Origin: Ciborinia camelliae
Lineage: Eukaryota > Ascomycota > Leotiomycetes > Helotiales > Sclerotiniaceae
NCBI GenBank assembly: GCA_025890175.1
Contig: JANPYM010000003.1
Coordinates: 2,662,795-2,726,794 of the forward strand
Direction: 5' to 3'
DNA: 64,000 nt
Position numbers and translations under genes: made by a program
The notes under the pieces: generated by a model
Told to the model about the DNA's origin: nothing
Databases searched by the model: none
Seen by the model: only the letters and a program-made list of their open reading frames with translations
Part shown: positions 26,343 to 38,714 of the stretch, one piece after another
Position numbering within the stretch: position 1 is the stretch's first letter
Layout of the letters: each line of letters begins with the position of its first letter

Positions 26343-27472
26343 TTAGTAGAAAGTTGATGGTCTCTTTGAGGCGAAGAGGTTGGCGGTCATGGATTTGGAA
26401 ACACGATGAGGAAGGGGGAATTTGAGGTCCTTTTCGAGGAGTTGCTTGATGTATGGGCGCTTGACGTCTTCGGTCTTCTCGATCTCAACAACCTTGAGGA
26501 TCTATTCGCGGAATCAGTAAATGATGGTTCATCTTTTGACACAGCTGATGTGAACTTACGTGGATCGACCTGAAACGGGAACGATGTCTGGCAGCCATAT
26601 CTTGGTACAAAGCCTCAACAGCATCGGTTCTGGACATCTCACGGTACTCCTTGTACATGTTGTGAGTTCCGGAGCGAGAATCATATCTGATCCAGATACC
26701 GAAGTTCTTAACCTTCATTGGGCGCTTCTCGGAGATCTGCAGAAGAAAAATTAGAATCTCGAAGTATTCGAATGTTGATTATTGTGTAATCGCATACCTC
26801 GTTCAAGCTGACGATCTCACCGTTTGCCTTCTTGACCTTTCTCAACTTCATCAAGAAGTACCAGAAACGAGACTTTGCAACAACGGTGTTTGGTGCAAAA
26901 ATTCTCATGCGGTACAACTTTGGGGCTGGGTTTGCCTCGGATGGCAAATGGCGGCCAATGACCTGGTATTCTCTAAGGCGACCTAAGGAAAGCAAGTTAG
27001 CTTCCAGAACTACCGACTTTCAATCTCGAATCCATCCTGTATCAGAAGAAGGTCCAACCATGACTGGTGTCATGATTAATCGTGATATGGTGATTGTAAT
27101 TGTTGATTTGGTCGTATGTTGGTATGTTGGGTCGTATCGCAACATTCCAAGAATGGGTGTTCTTCACATTTTTTCCCAGAACAATCTGCTTATCACATTT
27201 CGAGAATCTGTGCTGCAGTGCCTCGATTTCGAGGGTTTCCTCGTGCAATTCGCAAATATTCCCAAGCTCCACATGTAAATAACCACCCAGCCAATTCATT
27301 TATCATTGCTCCAAATGCTGAAATCGAATGCAGGTTTCTGCCTTGTGTGCGAATTATTACATTGTCGTTGGTTGCGAACCAGTGGGGAGTCGAGTGGTGC
27401 ATAATTGTTTTATCGATTGGTTTCGAGGGTCCAGTCCATCGGATTGAAGAAGAAAATCTATATCTTACCCAT
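26343..27472 (-). CDS. RPL20: 60S ribosomal protein L20 (eL20, RPL18A family)
   Basis: Structural protein of the large cytosolic ribosomal subunit. Exons 27472-27469, 26982-26798, 26736-26560 and 26501-26343 give 525 nt and 174 residues, the usual length. The protein starts [15 protein letters not shown], continues with [19 protein letters not shown] and [20 protein letters not shown], and ends KRPSTFY, all conserved in fungi. The first coding exon is just four bases (ATGG) followed by GTAAGAT. A 486-nt intron then separates it from the rest; the other introns are 61 and 58 nt. A long first intron next to the start codon is common in fungal ribosomal-protein genes and often carries regulatory sequence. 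No snoRNA could be identified inside it. The gene is divergent from CSN12, with 613 bp between start codons. Confidence 0.96.
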
Positions 27473-28085
27473 CTGGAGGGAATTAGCTGAGCTCGTTGAT
27501 CTCTTTGCGATAGGGTATAACGTACTGTGAAATTGTGTGGCCGTGGTTGTTGTCGTGATTGTCGCTGCAAAAATTCAGATTGACTCCCGTTGCTCCTGCC
27601 AAATTGCTTACAATTTCTCGGTTGAAAATTGAAGCTAAGGGTTTCAATTTCTGGCAGCCCTAGAGAACATGACCTTACCGTATTCGGCTTGGCGCAGGGT
27701 CGACCACGGGAAAGGTGGGGAAAGGGTGTGTCAACATCATGTTCTTAATGGAGATTATCAAATTTATTGAATATCACCTGCAACTCGTGAAAGATGAATG
27801 AGAAATGGGATTCATTGAAAGGTAACTTCCATGACAGTACTTCAGCGCCTCAATGATACAATAATTGCGATTAAATAACGATTCATTTCCTCTTCAAAGT
27901 CTTCTTTTACTTAGATTCATGATACCCTAGTCAGTGTTTGAAGCCTTTAGTTTTTCTCCTCATCTCAACCGTCAAACAGCAACCTTGGAAATCATCAAAC
28001 CCGCTTGCTATTTACGTTTACTCCTGGAACATATCAAACTTCATAGCCATCTTATACGAAAGTGTGCATCTCTCAGAAATCGAAG
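27473..28085. promoter_or_regulatory. Divergent promoter region between RPL20 and CSN12
   Basis: 613 bp separate the two start codons, which point away from each other, so both promoters and 5'UTRs must lie here. No specific factor site can be assigned by eye. The proximal part next to RPL20 may include further 5'UTR. Confidence 0.55.
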
Positions 28086-29805
28086 ATGGATGCCTTTCTG
28101 CATGAGTTCAAGGCAGCATACAATGAGGGCAATGGCTACAATCTATCCATGACCCTTTACCCCGTCGCCCCTGCCTCAGATCCTAATAGACTCCGAGAAT
28201 TCTATCGAAGTACAAACTACGAACATGTCAAGAAGGATGTTGAATACCGATTCCTTTATGATGATCGATCTCCGCTGAATTGCTCTGTGGAAGAAGCCAG
28301 AGCATGGGTGGATGTTTACTGCGCATTTTGGAAATTTGTTGGCCTGATATTCAATGCAGAGGCAGCCCCTGAAGATAACTCAAAGGTATGACATTCGATA
28401 TCTCCAACGGAGCAGAGCACAATGTGTGTCAAAATTGCTTGACCAAACACGGGGGTGGAAGCACGTGACGGGCTTCCTCTGCTAATCCTTTTTTCTCGGC
28501 TCTTTCCCGTCTTATCATCATCAAGGCCAGAATCAGCTAACAAAGTTTTAGGATGCATGGACGAAGGTATACGAATCATGGAAGGAAGTAACAAATGCTC
28601 TTCATCGTGGTTACAGTGCCTGCGGATTCGAAGCTTGGACTGTCCCTTGTTTATACGTAGCTGGCAAATACTTGCGAATTTTTGCAATCAAGGCCGATGA
28701 GGCCACTGGTACCGTAATGAACGTCGCCATGAATTACCAGGATGACTTAAATCCAGAGTCGGAGAAAAATGAGAAGCTCGAAGATGCTGCTCGACAGCTC
28801 AATCGCATATTCACCTTGTGTCTCAGCGACCGAGCATCCCTCGAAGAGTCTAGAAAATGGGCCACTTACAATATCATCAATTTATTGTTCAAGACCTACT
28901 TCAAACTAAACTCTATAGGGTTATCGAGAAATATTCTCAATGCTATTCAAGCATATAGAGGTGATATGCCTAGCCTTGAATCTTTCCCCATGTCTCATCA
29001 AGTGACATTCAAATACTATTGCGGAGTCATATACTTTCTTGAGGAACATTACGAAGAAGTGAGTCCATCCAACCCCAATATTATCGGTGTGTGGTTCTTA
29101 TCAAATTTGTTCTAGGCAGAAAAGTATCTCACCGAAGCATGGAGACTATGTCACAAGAGTGCCATCAAAAACAAAGAGTATGTTCAAAATTCAGTCATCT
29201 GACATTGAAATGACCACTAATTACAAGGGTCAGACTCATCCTTACCTACCTAATCCCCTGCCATCTCCTAACAACTCACACTCTCCCTACACCTTCCCTC
29301 CTCCAACCTTATCCTAAACTTCGGAAACTCTTCGCGCCCCTCTCTCGCTGCATCAAAAAAGGTGACCTCGCCGGTTTCGACGCCGCCCTCCTAGCCGGTG
29401 AAAACGAATTTGTCAAACGCCGCATCTACCTCACCTTGGAACGCGGCCGCGACATTGCTTTACGCAATCTTCTACGCAAAGTATTCATCGCAGGCGGTTA
29501 CGAAGAGGCCAAGGAACCAACTGCTGCACCAGTAAGAAGGACAAGAATCCCAGTTGCGGAATTCGCTGCTGCGATTAGTATCGGAAGTAAAGAGACAATG
29601 GAAAATGATGAAGTGGAATGTTTACTTGCGAATATGATTTATAAGGTATGTTACTTATCTCATTTTCTTGCTGCAGAATTTTCCCTTCGGTGAGTCAAAA
29701 TTTGTTAATTATTATTCCTAGAGCTTGATGAAAGGTTACATAGCACGAGAACGAGGTATCGTGGTGTTGAGCAAGGGTGGCGCATTTCCTGGAACGGGTG
29801 TTTAA
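28086..29805 (+). CDS. CSN12: CSN12-like PCI-domain protein (COP9 signalosome-associated / Thp1 family)
   Basis: PCI-domain protein of the Csn12/Thp1/PCID2 family. Csn12 is associated with the COP9 signalosome, and in yeast its Thp3-linked complex acts in transcription and mRNA maturation. Exons 28086-28385, 28552-29058, 29116-29177, 29234-29645 and 29722-29805 total 1365 nt (454 residues), with introns of 166, 57, 56 and 76 nt. The protein begins [15 protein letters not shown]. Conserved stretches include [36 protein letters not shown] and [11 protein letters not shown]. The C-terminal PCI and winged-helix part contains [16 protein letters not shown] and [10 protein letters not shown], and ends GAFPGTGV. 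The start at 28086 is the first ATG; the frame also runs upstream from non-ATG codons only. Confidence 0.92.
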
Positions 29806-31390
29806 TGGTATCTCTTGCCGATAGTGAGACAAAAATGATATCCATTCTATCCTGCGAGATTATGTTTATGGGCCTATGAATTAACTTTGTTCGGCGATGT
29901 TGGCAATAAATTTGATTCCAAGATTGGTGCCGAGAACATTTGCCTCCTAGGCAATATTCGCCTCACATATTTGGCCCAACATGCATTTTGAATCAGTATT
30001 CGGGTTATTAACCGAATTTGAGGATAGGTCATACCATACTTCCTGTATATGCTATCACTTGCTAGTGGTGGTAGTTTCATCAAAATAATATACGAACCAG
30101 GTGGTCGCATATCCATCTCTCCTTCCTTTCCTCTTTCCTCGTACATACGCAGTACATTTGCATGCGTCTTCAAGTGTCTTGGCATCTACCTATATTCCTA
30201 GATAGGATACCCTACCTTTATATTTATGTTGTGATGTTTTCTTTTCTCTACTTCCACACACATTCCCATCGGTAAATGCGCCTCAACTTTCTACCTGCTG
30301 TACTTATTATATCACCGAAAGTTCTTAACTCTACTCCGCCCTATACTATGCTGCGGCATATCTCATTTATAGCTATGCACATGCATGTCAAATTCCAAAT
30401 GGCGCTTTTCCTCTTTGATTCACATCTCACATCTCTTCTACCCAGATTCCCCCAAATCTTTTCAATTCGCATGGATCCTCCACACTACGGCCTACGGCGA
30501 CACATTTCTCTTATATTCATACACACACGGTACTACTACACTCCCAAAGATACATGTATGATAGCTATGAAAACGCTTTACTGCTTTGACTCACATCTCA
30601 CTCACATCCTACTTTCCGTAACCTGAGTCTCTTCCTGGATCCTGATATCATGCCATGAGTCATGAGTCATCAATCCCCCCAATGTTCTATCATTCGCCTT
30701 CACCAATACAATTTATTGATCCATCCATCCATCCGATCCATTCATCCATCCATTGACAAATCAAATCACATCAAATCAATCAATCAACCCACCCGATTAA
30801 TCCCAAGGTACTAGATAGATTCTAACTTCTCACTCTCCCCTTCTTAAGGTATATAATAATATTCCCCGGGCCCCCCCCCAGGCTTCTCCAAAATTCCGAG
30901 CCGATCTCCTCATCTCATCTCTCATCTTTCATCATCTCAGCACCCAAGTAAACAATAATCCACGCATCCATTCTCTAGCAAACCCCAACTAACTCCAGAC
31001 ACTTTAATTTCTTTTCTGCATATTTTCTCGGTGCATAAACTTATTTCATTGCATTTCATTGCATTGCATTGTATTGCATTTTACAATCCTCGTGTTACAT
31101 ATTTATAATTATCTGGTTCTGGTTCTGGTTCTGGCTTGTTGAGTTGTGTGGGTTGTTACACTCATGGTTTGTGGTTTGTGGTTTGTGGTTGGATGGGTGG
31201 TTATGTTGATTATGTTATGTTGATTGCATTGCTGGTTAAATTCATAGTTAAATTGATAGTGATATTGATAGGTATTGATATTCCCATCCATTGCCTACTT
31301 AATCTCATTTCATTAGATGAAATGAAATGAAAATGGAATGAAAGTGTTAAAAAATCTATCGGCCCAAGTTTCCAATGATAAATCCAATAC

Positions 31391-31410
31391 CGTACGTACG
31401 TACGTACGTA
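31391..31410. repeat. CGTA microsatellite, five units
   Basis: Five perfect CGTA tetramers, a self-complementary array that is CpG rich. It has escaped CpG loss, unlike the AT-rich block. Confidence 0.85.
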
Positions 31411-31743
31411 TCCCAATCCCAAATCCCATGTCACTCGCTTCCTTGCTCCCAGCAAACTCGACTGCCAGTTTTGGGTTTGCATTTTCTTTCTGCTATCTCC
31501 TGTGCTGTTGAGTGGTGTTTTGTTCTGGAGTGACAAATCATGTAGATAGATGGGCCTGTGGCCTATGGCCCTTCAACAGCTTGAAATTTCTTGTGACATA
31601 CTTATAGATAGGTATGTAGGTAGGTAATAAAAGATGTCATTATAACATTATGAAATAGAAGAAGAGCAAGAGAAAGAAAAAGAAAAAGAGAAACAGAAAC
31701 AGCAATAAAGATAAAGATAAATAATACACTGGTTCCACCCGAT

Positions 31744-31774
31744 CCCATATCCCATATCCCATATCCCATATCCC
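31744..31774. repeat. CCCATAT heptamer array
   Basis: Four to five consecutive CCCATAT units within the gene-free region. No function is evident. Confidence 0.8.
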
Positions 31775-32521
31775 ACATCGCATACAATTTGATATTCTCC
31801 CCCTTTTCTCGGGAAGATCTTGATGCTAGCCTGCATCTCACTCATCTCTGATAATTCCAGATTCCAGATTCCAGATTTCAGAACAAGAAGAAAGAGAAGA
31901 GAAGAGAGAGAAGAGGGAAACAATAATAAGAAATGAAACAAAAGTCGTCAAAATAGTTGGCACAAAGAAGATAATGATACATGTGAGACCCCCCTTCCCC
32001 CGTTTCCTGTCCATTCCATTCATATCGCCATATCGGCCGGCGTCAATTCCCAAATCAAGAGGGATAGGAAAAGTGAAAGAAAAAGGGAATGTAAAAACGC
32101 TAATGCTAGGTGGTATCAAAAGAAATCAAAAGAATTAATGCATGGTGTCATGATACGGCGTGTGTTCTGTGAAGTTTGTTCATATGGTCGAGTGCGAGTG
32201 CAAGTGCGAGTTCGAGTTCGAGCCCGAGTTGTGTGAACGTCTCTTCCTAGTGGAAAGACGTAAAAGGGAAAAAGCTGTTGAGATAAAGTGGGCACGTAAA
32301 TGAAGTGAAGTGAAGCTGATAAGAAGAAATTGCCGCAAGGAAAAGTGTCATGTCATGAAGTGAAGCTCGTAAAGAAATGGCGTCGTGAAGCGTGTCTTGA
32401 TTTGAGCGAATTGCGTCGTCAATCCATGCATTCATAATGCGTTCTGATACTCTTTGGGGAAGCTCTACCTCACATTAGCCCAAACCCTCAACATAATAAG
32501 CACAACGACGGAGCCTAAGAC

Positions 32522-33426
32522 TTACGCAACGACGTCATCAAGATGGTTAGCCAGAGCCGCAAACAAATCAAAAAACAACAGTGACCCTCCTTGCATCATC
32601 TCCAATTGCATAGTCCCACTTCGTTTAAACGTGCTTCGGCTTCTGATGATGAGCGCCAGGTAATGTGATCTCAACTTCGAGTCGGTATCGGGAGTATTGG
32701 CGTATGCGTAGCGAGCTGATGAGAGAATGGTGCTGCAGTGAATACCGGACTCTTTGCGTTTCAGTTAGCGAGGATCGGAGGAGAATGAAGGGGACCAACA
32801 TACGAAGACCCTGTTTCTTCAAAGCCACAAGTTTAAGTTCCTCCAGTCCATACTTCTCCGCCGTACAATAAATAATCGTATCCTTCAACAACTCACCGTC
32901 AATAGAATGATGATGAATGGTTGATTCCTTCTCTTCTCCATCGCCACTTTCCAACTCCCATGTGTTTTTCCGCTTGTTATGGAGGAGTCGGGGATAATAA
33001 TCCCCTTTGTACAAATATTCGAGGACGGATGAGAAGATCTCGGGTTCTTCGTCAGGGAGAGAGATACGTTTGTTGGTTGTTTCCATGTATTGATTTCGAC
33101 ACGCTGATTGGAAGAAGGGGGATATGCAGAGCACGTCTTCGTGAGCGGCAAATAGACGTTGTTCACGACCCACGACTATTGTTATTATGGATGAAGTCAA
33201 TGTGCTAAAGTACAAGCAAGAGTCAGGAATTGTGATAATTGAAGATGCTTTGTATGACATACATTGGGGGAGAAGATACTTTTTCGGTCGCAGGTTTTCG
33301 ATCTGTCGTTCGTCCATGGCGATGCTTTGATATGGCATGTTCTCGAAATGAGGACTTTCCTTTATGACGACGACTTCTTGAAAAACTCTCTGTTGTTTGT
33401 GATTTAGTAAAGCTTCTCGTAAACAT
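32522..33426 (-). CDS. BTB/POZ-domain protein
   Basis: Fungal BTB/POZ protein of the small, otherwise unclassified family. Such domains mediate protein-protein interaction and often link to cullin-3 ubiquitin ligases. Exons 33426-33263, 33204-32804 and 32751-32522 total 795 nt (264 residues), with introns of 58 and 52 nt. The BTB core includes IITIVVGREQRLFAAHEDVL, SPFFQSAC and SVLEYLYKGDY. A Glu/Lys-rich insert precedes the C-terminal helices (YCTAEKYGLEELKLVALKKQ). The last exon reads STILSSARYAYANTP and ends in LANHLDDVVA. The start was chosen as the first ATG of the frame that joins at the 58-nt intron; an uninterrupted alternative frame across that intron would lack family support. The substrate is unknown. 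Confidence 0.85.
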
Positions 33427-34861
33427 TATCGGTCGGCGAAATGAAGCCTGTGGGAAATTCGATAGAAAATCACGACGTTGAACGCTACCACGCAATCACG
33501 AAATGAACGTTAGTGATATCTATCGATGAATTTTCCGACTTGAAGGATTAATTGAGCCTCATTAATTGAAAGAAGAGTGTTCTGTAGAGAAGTGGGTGGT
33601 CACTATATATATATATGTATTCGACAGGCAATTAACGGGCTGACGCGCCCTAGAGCTGGGGAGACGCGATTAGCAAGGATCAAAGTGATTGCATAAGTAC
33701 GAATCCAACACCAGAACAGGTGACTCTCAATCATGTTGCCTTAATGTTTGCCTCGTAACACTTCGTTTGATTTGAAAGTGCACCTGAAATCTCTCTCGCC
33801 ACCAGTATACTCAGGGTGGCTGCATACCTAAGAGGCCCAAGCAATTCTTATTTCGGTATTGTCCCCCAAAATAAGTGAGACAATATATCTCGGCTTGGGA
33901 AGGGGAAGCAAGGATTAACAGGGCTTCCATAATGCCATTAGGTACCCAATGAGACGCCATCTTGCCATTTGATGACTCCTGTAGGAGCAAACGGAGTCAT
34001 ATAGGCAATGATTTGGGCTTCAATCACTAAATGTAAGCCCTAAAAGAGTGATATCTGCAAGCTTGTAACACTGAAATTCAAGTAAAGCAGCATTCTACCT
34101 AATCCACGAGATATTGATAGAGTGGAGGTGTTGTTTATATCCTTGTTTCCCCGGACCACTCATTGTTCAGAATGCGTTCAGACAACGACAAGGTTCTAGA
34201 TATCACTGCCTCCCAAAGGTTGGCTGTGATAAAAGAAAAGAAAAGAAAATATGGCTGTCGTGCTTTGGAATCTTTTTGCTTGAGGCCTCGTGCAAGAAAT
34301 CGGGTTGAATTAAATCAATTGATTTGTATGTATTCTACACTTGTAAGGACATCATCTCTCGAAGTTGAAGCGGTAAATTATCATGAAAATTGAGGATATA
34401 AGATAACTTGATGGATGGATGGTGGAAATTTTTGGGAGTAATGGATGCAAGGAAATGCAGTATTACTAGGTAGGTAGCCTTGAAAGCTGGTAATTGGAAG
34501 CTGTGAGCACATGCAACCAACCCTCAGGTTGCTAGCATCATATTTGGTGCGACCCGAATCACCCGATATGGAATATATGAAACTTGTGAGAGTTTTGGGG
34601 ATAGAGGATATGGAGATATTTCTGGGAGGTAAAAAGAATGAGAGTTAGAAAGGTAGAATATTGTAATGGGCATGGTAAATGGAGATAAGATGAGATGATA
34701 TGTGAAAGAAGAATAGGTGGAAAGCAATATGCGAGTTATCTCGAGGACTTGCTTTGTAGTTGAGATGAAATGTATACAGTATTGTGATATGTCAGATTAA
34801 CAACCTTGCTACCCGACTACATCAATGTAGGTAGTAGATACAAGGCATATATTATTATCAA
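33427..34861. other. Intergenic region, nothing recognised
   Basis: Upstream of the BTB gene and downstream of the hydrolase. A short AT dinucleotide run lies at 33604-33616. ORFs of 60-76 codons at 34114-34520 have no recognisable domain and no splice-supported extension. No RNA gene was seen. Confidence 0.5.
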
Positions 34862-35968
34862 CTACTTTATAGCCCCATCCTGATTTAAATCGACATCCTG
34901 TATAGCCTCCGCAATAATTGTACTTCCACCCCCACGAACCAAAACCTCATTATGCAACGCACTCTGAATGACCTCTCTCCTCACCTCCAGACCTAGATCC
35001 AAACACCTCTGCTTTAGTAAACCCCCATGAGACTCCGGAACCAGTTCGTCTTTCCCAGCTTGCAAGATGAGAACATGCGGCGCTTTTAATCCGGATCTTT
35101 TGGTGCGTTCATGTAAGTCACCTAGAGCTTTCCAGCTATCAAGATGGTTTCTTAGGAATGGGTGAAGATGTCGATATGGAAGCCATTTTTGCGGATATAG
35201 TGTCTCTAGCATCGCCTTACTGTTTTTTTGACTGGTTAATCCCAAACAATCAAGATCCCCAGAAATAAAATACTTACATGCCCAGAAACGGTGTTTCTAG
35301 AATCAATTTCTGTAAACGCAACTCATCCGAAAATATTCCATCTTTCGCTGCCAAACCTGTGACAACTCCCGCCCCAATACTTTGACCCCAGAGAATAATC
35401 TCGCACCCATCTGAATTCTCTCGTGATTCAAGATCTTTCTTAACCCATTGCATTGTAGCTTCTGCATCCTTCATGATTCCCTTTTCGGAAGGTCTTCCTC
35501 GAGACGTCCAATACCCTCTGTAGCTGCAACACACAAAAACATATTGAGTAGGCGCATCATAAGTAGAGGGTAGCTTTTCCAATTTTCGTGGGACAGTCGA
35601 GAGGAATGGAAGCCTTGGTGGCAATGAAGCTGCATTTCCTGCATTTCTGTGAATACTCATCATTCTATGCCAGGAAATCGGAAAGAATAACCTTGGAAAT
35701 ATAAAACATAGACTATCCGTCGTCTACTCTCAATTTTTGCAGCACTGTATACTTCTGCAACACATAAACTGATGGCAGTACCATCTGTAGACTTTATCCT
35801 CTCCTCCTTCCATTTTATACCTAGACATTCTTTTTGATAATTTGCGATAGTTTCTTGACGAGAATTTGGAGGCAAACCGGGCTATTTTTACAGTATGAGA
35901 TATGTGAAATGAAATAATCCAAGAGTGCTCACCATGTAAATGATTTTATTTTGAAATGTAATCATCAT
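34862..35968 (-). CDS. Alpha/beta hydrolase, BEM46/ABHD12-13-like
   Basis: Serine hydrolase of the BEM46/ABHD12-13 group; substrates in fungi are not established, and membrane-lipid or thioester hydrolysis is typical of relatives. Exons 35968-35933, 35881-35692, 35638-35278 and 35219-34862 total 945 nt (314 residues). Introns are 51, 53 and 58 nt. The N-terminus MMITFQNKIIYMPGLPPNSR is characteristic. YFQGNAASLPPRLPF across the second splice holds the oxyanion region. GQSIGAG at about 160-166 gives the nucleophile Ser162. The acid is probably the Asp of AGKDELVP, and the His lies in SALHNEV. The second intron uses the unusual donor GTTATT, but only its CAG acceptor at 35639 restores the conserved GNAAS. 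A further upstream exon with a membrane anchor is possible but was not found. Confidence 0.87.
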
Positions 35969-37113
35969 TAAACATTTCCCTACCTCGACTCAGCAAGAAC
36001 ATTATTTAAGTAGAGTGATGACAAAAAGACAGAAATGTGAATTGCAACGGTCGGTCATCATACTCAATCAACGACAAAGTAGGAATTCCTTCAGTCCTGA
36101 TAATTTTATCTTCTGAAACCCATCGACTTAAGCAAGGAGTAGCGAACTTTCAGTACCCCGAATAACCCAAAAACATTGAGCTTCTAAAACAAGACTGATG
36201 AGTACATATATAAATCCTACTCACAAGTCCACATTCCAATCCCCAATCCCAAAAAGTACAAAGGCGGAACAAGAAACATGGGCAGCTCAAAAAAAGAGCG
36301 ATGTTGATATTGACCATATCCATATTGAGGTCTTCGCAAGAATATGCGTCTTGCCTCCTGAACAGGGAATCGAGTTGTCCGAAACATTCTAAACTCCTCA
36401 TGAACCCATAAAGTCTTTCGTCCGCATTGTCCCTATTGTCGCTCTTTTTTATTATGATTATTATTTTTATATGATTATTTATTTGTTCGATCATCAATGC
36501 GCCAGAGTGCGGGAACAGACGAAAGAAACAGACTGACTCCTTATCAGCCACACATCACCCATCAACCACCCGAGCCACGCCTTACAGAACCCCTCACCGC
36601 CCCACTATCACCAAAAAGTACCATCATTATCATTATCAGCCCTGGAGACTATTGATACAAAGGGGAGAAAAACTTGGAACTCCAGCAGTTGGAACAAGAA
36701 TTTTATATCTCTCAATAATATCTTTGAAATCGGATAAAAATAAAAATATATATGAAATCTGATCATCCAAGTCGATTATTACATTAAATTGAGCTTTTAT
36801 CTACTCTTAATACCTACAAAAAGTTATACCTACTGTACTCAGAAACTCCAAAGCGCAAATAACAAGATTGAGAAATTATAGCCTCTATAAATACCGTAGG
36901 TTACCAATTCCTGTCACCTAGATCAAATTTCTGGTGGCAGTCCACTCGCGATAACATAACAATCCATAACATAACAACCTACAATCACAACAACAAACAA
37001 ATACCGGTACCCCTCAATTCACTAAACCTTATTTTAGCACACCACACCACATCACATCACATCACCACCACATCACATCACCACCACATCTCCTGAACAT
37101 CCAAACCATCGCA
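35969..37113. other. Divergent intergenic region between the hydrolase and SDS22
   Basis: About 1.1 kb between divergent start codons. It contains AT-rich stretches near 36440-36480 and 36710-36760. A CATCA/CCACCA repeat tract at 37038-37091 lies directly before the SDS22 ATG and is probably its 5'UTR. ORFs here are not convincing. Confidence 0.5.
37038..37091. repeat. CACCA/CATCA repeat in the SDS22 leader
   Basis: Degenerate ACCACATCACATC units end about 22 bp before the SDS22 start codon. The tract is C/A-rich and free of G on the coding strand, a typical unstructured 5'UTR composition. Confidence 0.6.
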
Positions 37114-38423
37114 ATGTCTCCCGAACAAGAAGAGAAGACGGTGGCCAGCCTTTCGCATATCTCTATCAATGGAGACGATGCCGAAGGACATGATGCGCAA
37201 GAATCCACCACTCCGCGTAGCAGCAGCGGGTGGGATGGAAAATTACGTGTAGAGAAGGATCAAGGCAGGAAGTTGGAGCTTGCGAATCCGGAAGCACTGT
37301 CTGATCCTGAGTATTCGGACGAGGAGAATGTGGTTCCTGGGGAGGTTATAGATGCGGATGAAGGTACATACTTACATCATTCTTCCTTCCATCCTAGATC
37401 AGACGCACCTTTCTATATCTATACCTATACCTATACCTAAATACTAACCCCTCCTTTCCCTCCCCAAAGATCTCCTTGACGACTACCCCTCCGACACCGA
37501 AGAAATCGACCTAGTGCACGCGCGGATTTCCTCGATTTCCTCGCTCCGCCTCTCCCGCTTCCCCCAAGTCCAACGTCTCTGTCTACGACAAAACACCATC
37601 TCGACCATCGAAGACCTATCCCCCCTCGCCTCGACCCTCACCGACCTCGATCTCTACGACAACCTAATCGCGCACATCCGAGGCCTGGAAGATGTCATCC
37701 ACCTGACCTCGCTCGACCTCTCCTTCAACAAACTAAAGCACATCAAGAAAATCAACCACCTCACCTCCCTCACCGATCTCTACTTCGTGCAGAACAAGAT
37801 CACCACCATTGAGAACCTGGAAGGGCTAACCAAGCTGCGCAATCTGGAGCTGGCCGCGAATAGAATCCGAGAGATTCAGGGTCTGGATACCTTGGTGGGA
37901 TTGGAAGAGTTATGGCTCGGCAAGAACAAAATCACCGAGATGAAGAATCTGGATGCGCTGCAGAATCTCAAGATCTTGAGTATACAAAGTAATCGCATCC
38001 GCGATATAGCTGGTCTGGATAAACTTTCTACGCTCGAGGAACTATACATCTCGCACAATGCGCTGACTACACTATCGGGCCTGGAATCCTGCTCTCAGTT
38101 ACGCGTGCTGGATATTTCGAACAATCAAGTATCGTCTTTAGCTGGGATCAAGGGACTGAAAGAGCTAGAAGAAGTATGGGCCAGTTATAACAAGATTGGT
38201 GATTTTAACGATGTGGAAGAACATCTGAGAGATAAGGAGAAGTTGAATACGGTTTATTTTGAGGGAAATCCTTTGCAGTTGAGGGGGCCCGCATTGTATA
38301 GGAACAAGGTGCGCTTGACATTACCGCAGGTTATGCAGATCGATGCTAGTGAGTTAACTCCTTGTTCTTGTGGGTATGGATATGTGTACTAACGTCACGA
38401 AAGCTTTTGTTAGGGTTTCCTAG
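37114..38423 (+). CDS. SDS22: Protein phosphatase 1 regulatory subunit SDS22
   Basis: Leucine-rich-repeat regulator that binds the catalytic subunit of protein phosphatase 1 and is needed for mitotic exit and PP1 maturation. Exons 37114-37363, 37470-38348 and 38404-38423 total 1149 nt (382 residues). Introns are 106 and 55 nt, the second with a perfect TACTAAC branch site. An acidic N-terminal region is followed by about 11 tandem 22-residue LRRs of the SDS22 type, such as LTSLDLSFNKLKHIKKINHL and LRNLELAANRIREIQGLD. The LRRcap portion includes VYFEGNPL, and the protein ends in DATFVRVS. The short last exon is needed to give this conserved C-terminus; reading through the intron would give an unrelated tail. 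Its 3' end faces xylose reductase, about 290 bp away. Confidence 0.95.
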
Positions 38424-38714
38424 GATACGATAGGTTTTATACAGAGGGGTTGACGTGTGTAAATGGCAAGTGGTCAGAAGTTTATACATGCACATACATG
38501 GCATGACGATATTCTAGAATTGCGATGGAGTTTTTGGTGGGGATCGATGGGTTTTCATGGATACCACAATGTATAAACGGCACAACAAGTGCTACGTTGC
38601 AAATGGTATGAGTAATTATGTACGGATGTTACATTTGTTTTGTTCAATTGATACCACCGCGGGCAATGAAGCAGATTAAAAGCGCAATGAAACCTCACAT
38701 CATATTTCCCATGC

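Larger units (their letters stand above)
29806..32521. other. Gene-free region with low-complexity DNA
   Basis: About 2.7 kb between the CSN12 stop and the BTB gene stop with no credible protein. It holds CATC repeats near 30720-30755, a run of Cs at 30880-30890, and CATTG repeats near 31045-31080. GGTTCT repeats lie at 31115-31135, a CGTA tetramer array at 31391-31410, and CCCATAT heptamers at 31744-31774. GAAG/AGTGAAG repeats lie near 32300-32370. ORFs here translate to simple repeats. An untranslated transcript cannot be excluded. Confidence 0.5.

Noticed and set aside
26983..27468. Box C/D snoRNA in the RPL20 first intron
   Set aside because: Only weak C-like and D-like boxes about 250 nt apart, with no terminal stem.
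29087..29317. Forward ORF of 76 codons at the CSN12 intron-exon junction
   Set aside because: It is an out-of-frame reading across two introns; the spliced frame matches the PCI family.
32625..33338. Uninterrupted 237-codon frame as the whole BTB protein
   Set aside because: It reads through two introns; splicing restores the family N-terminal and C-terminal segments in other frames.
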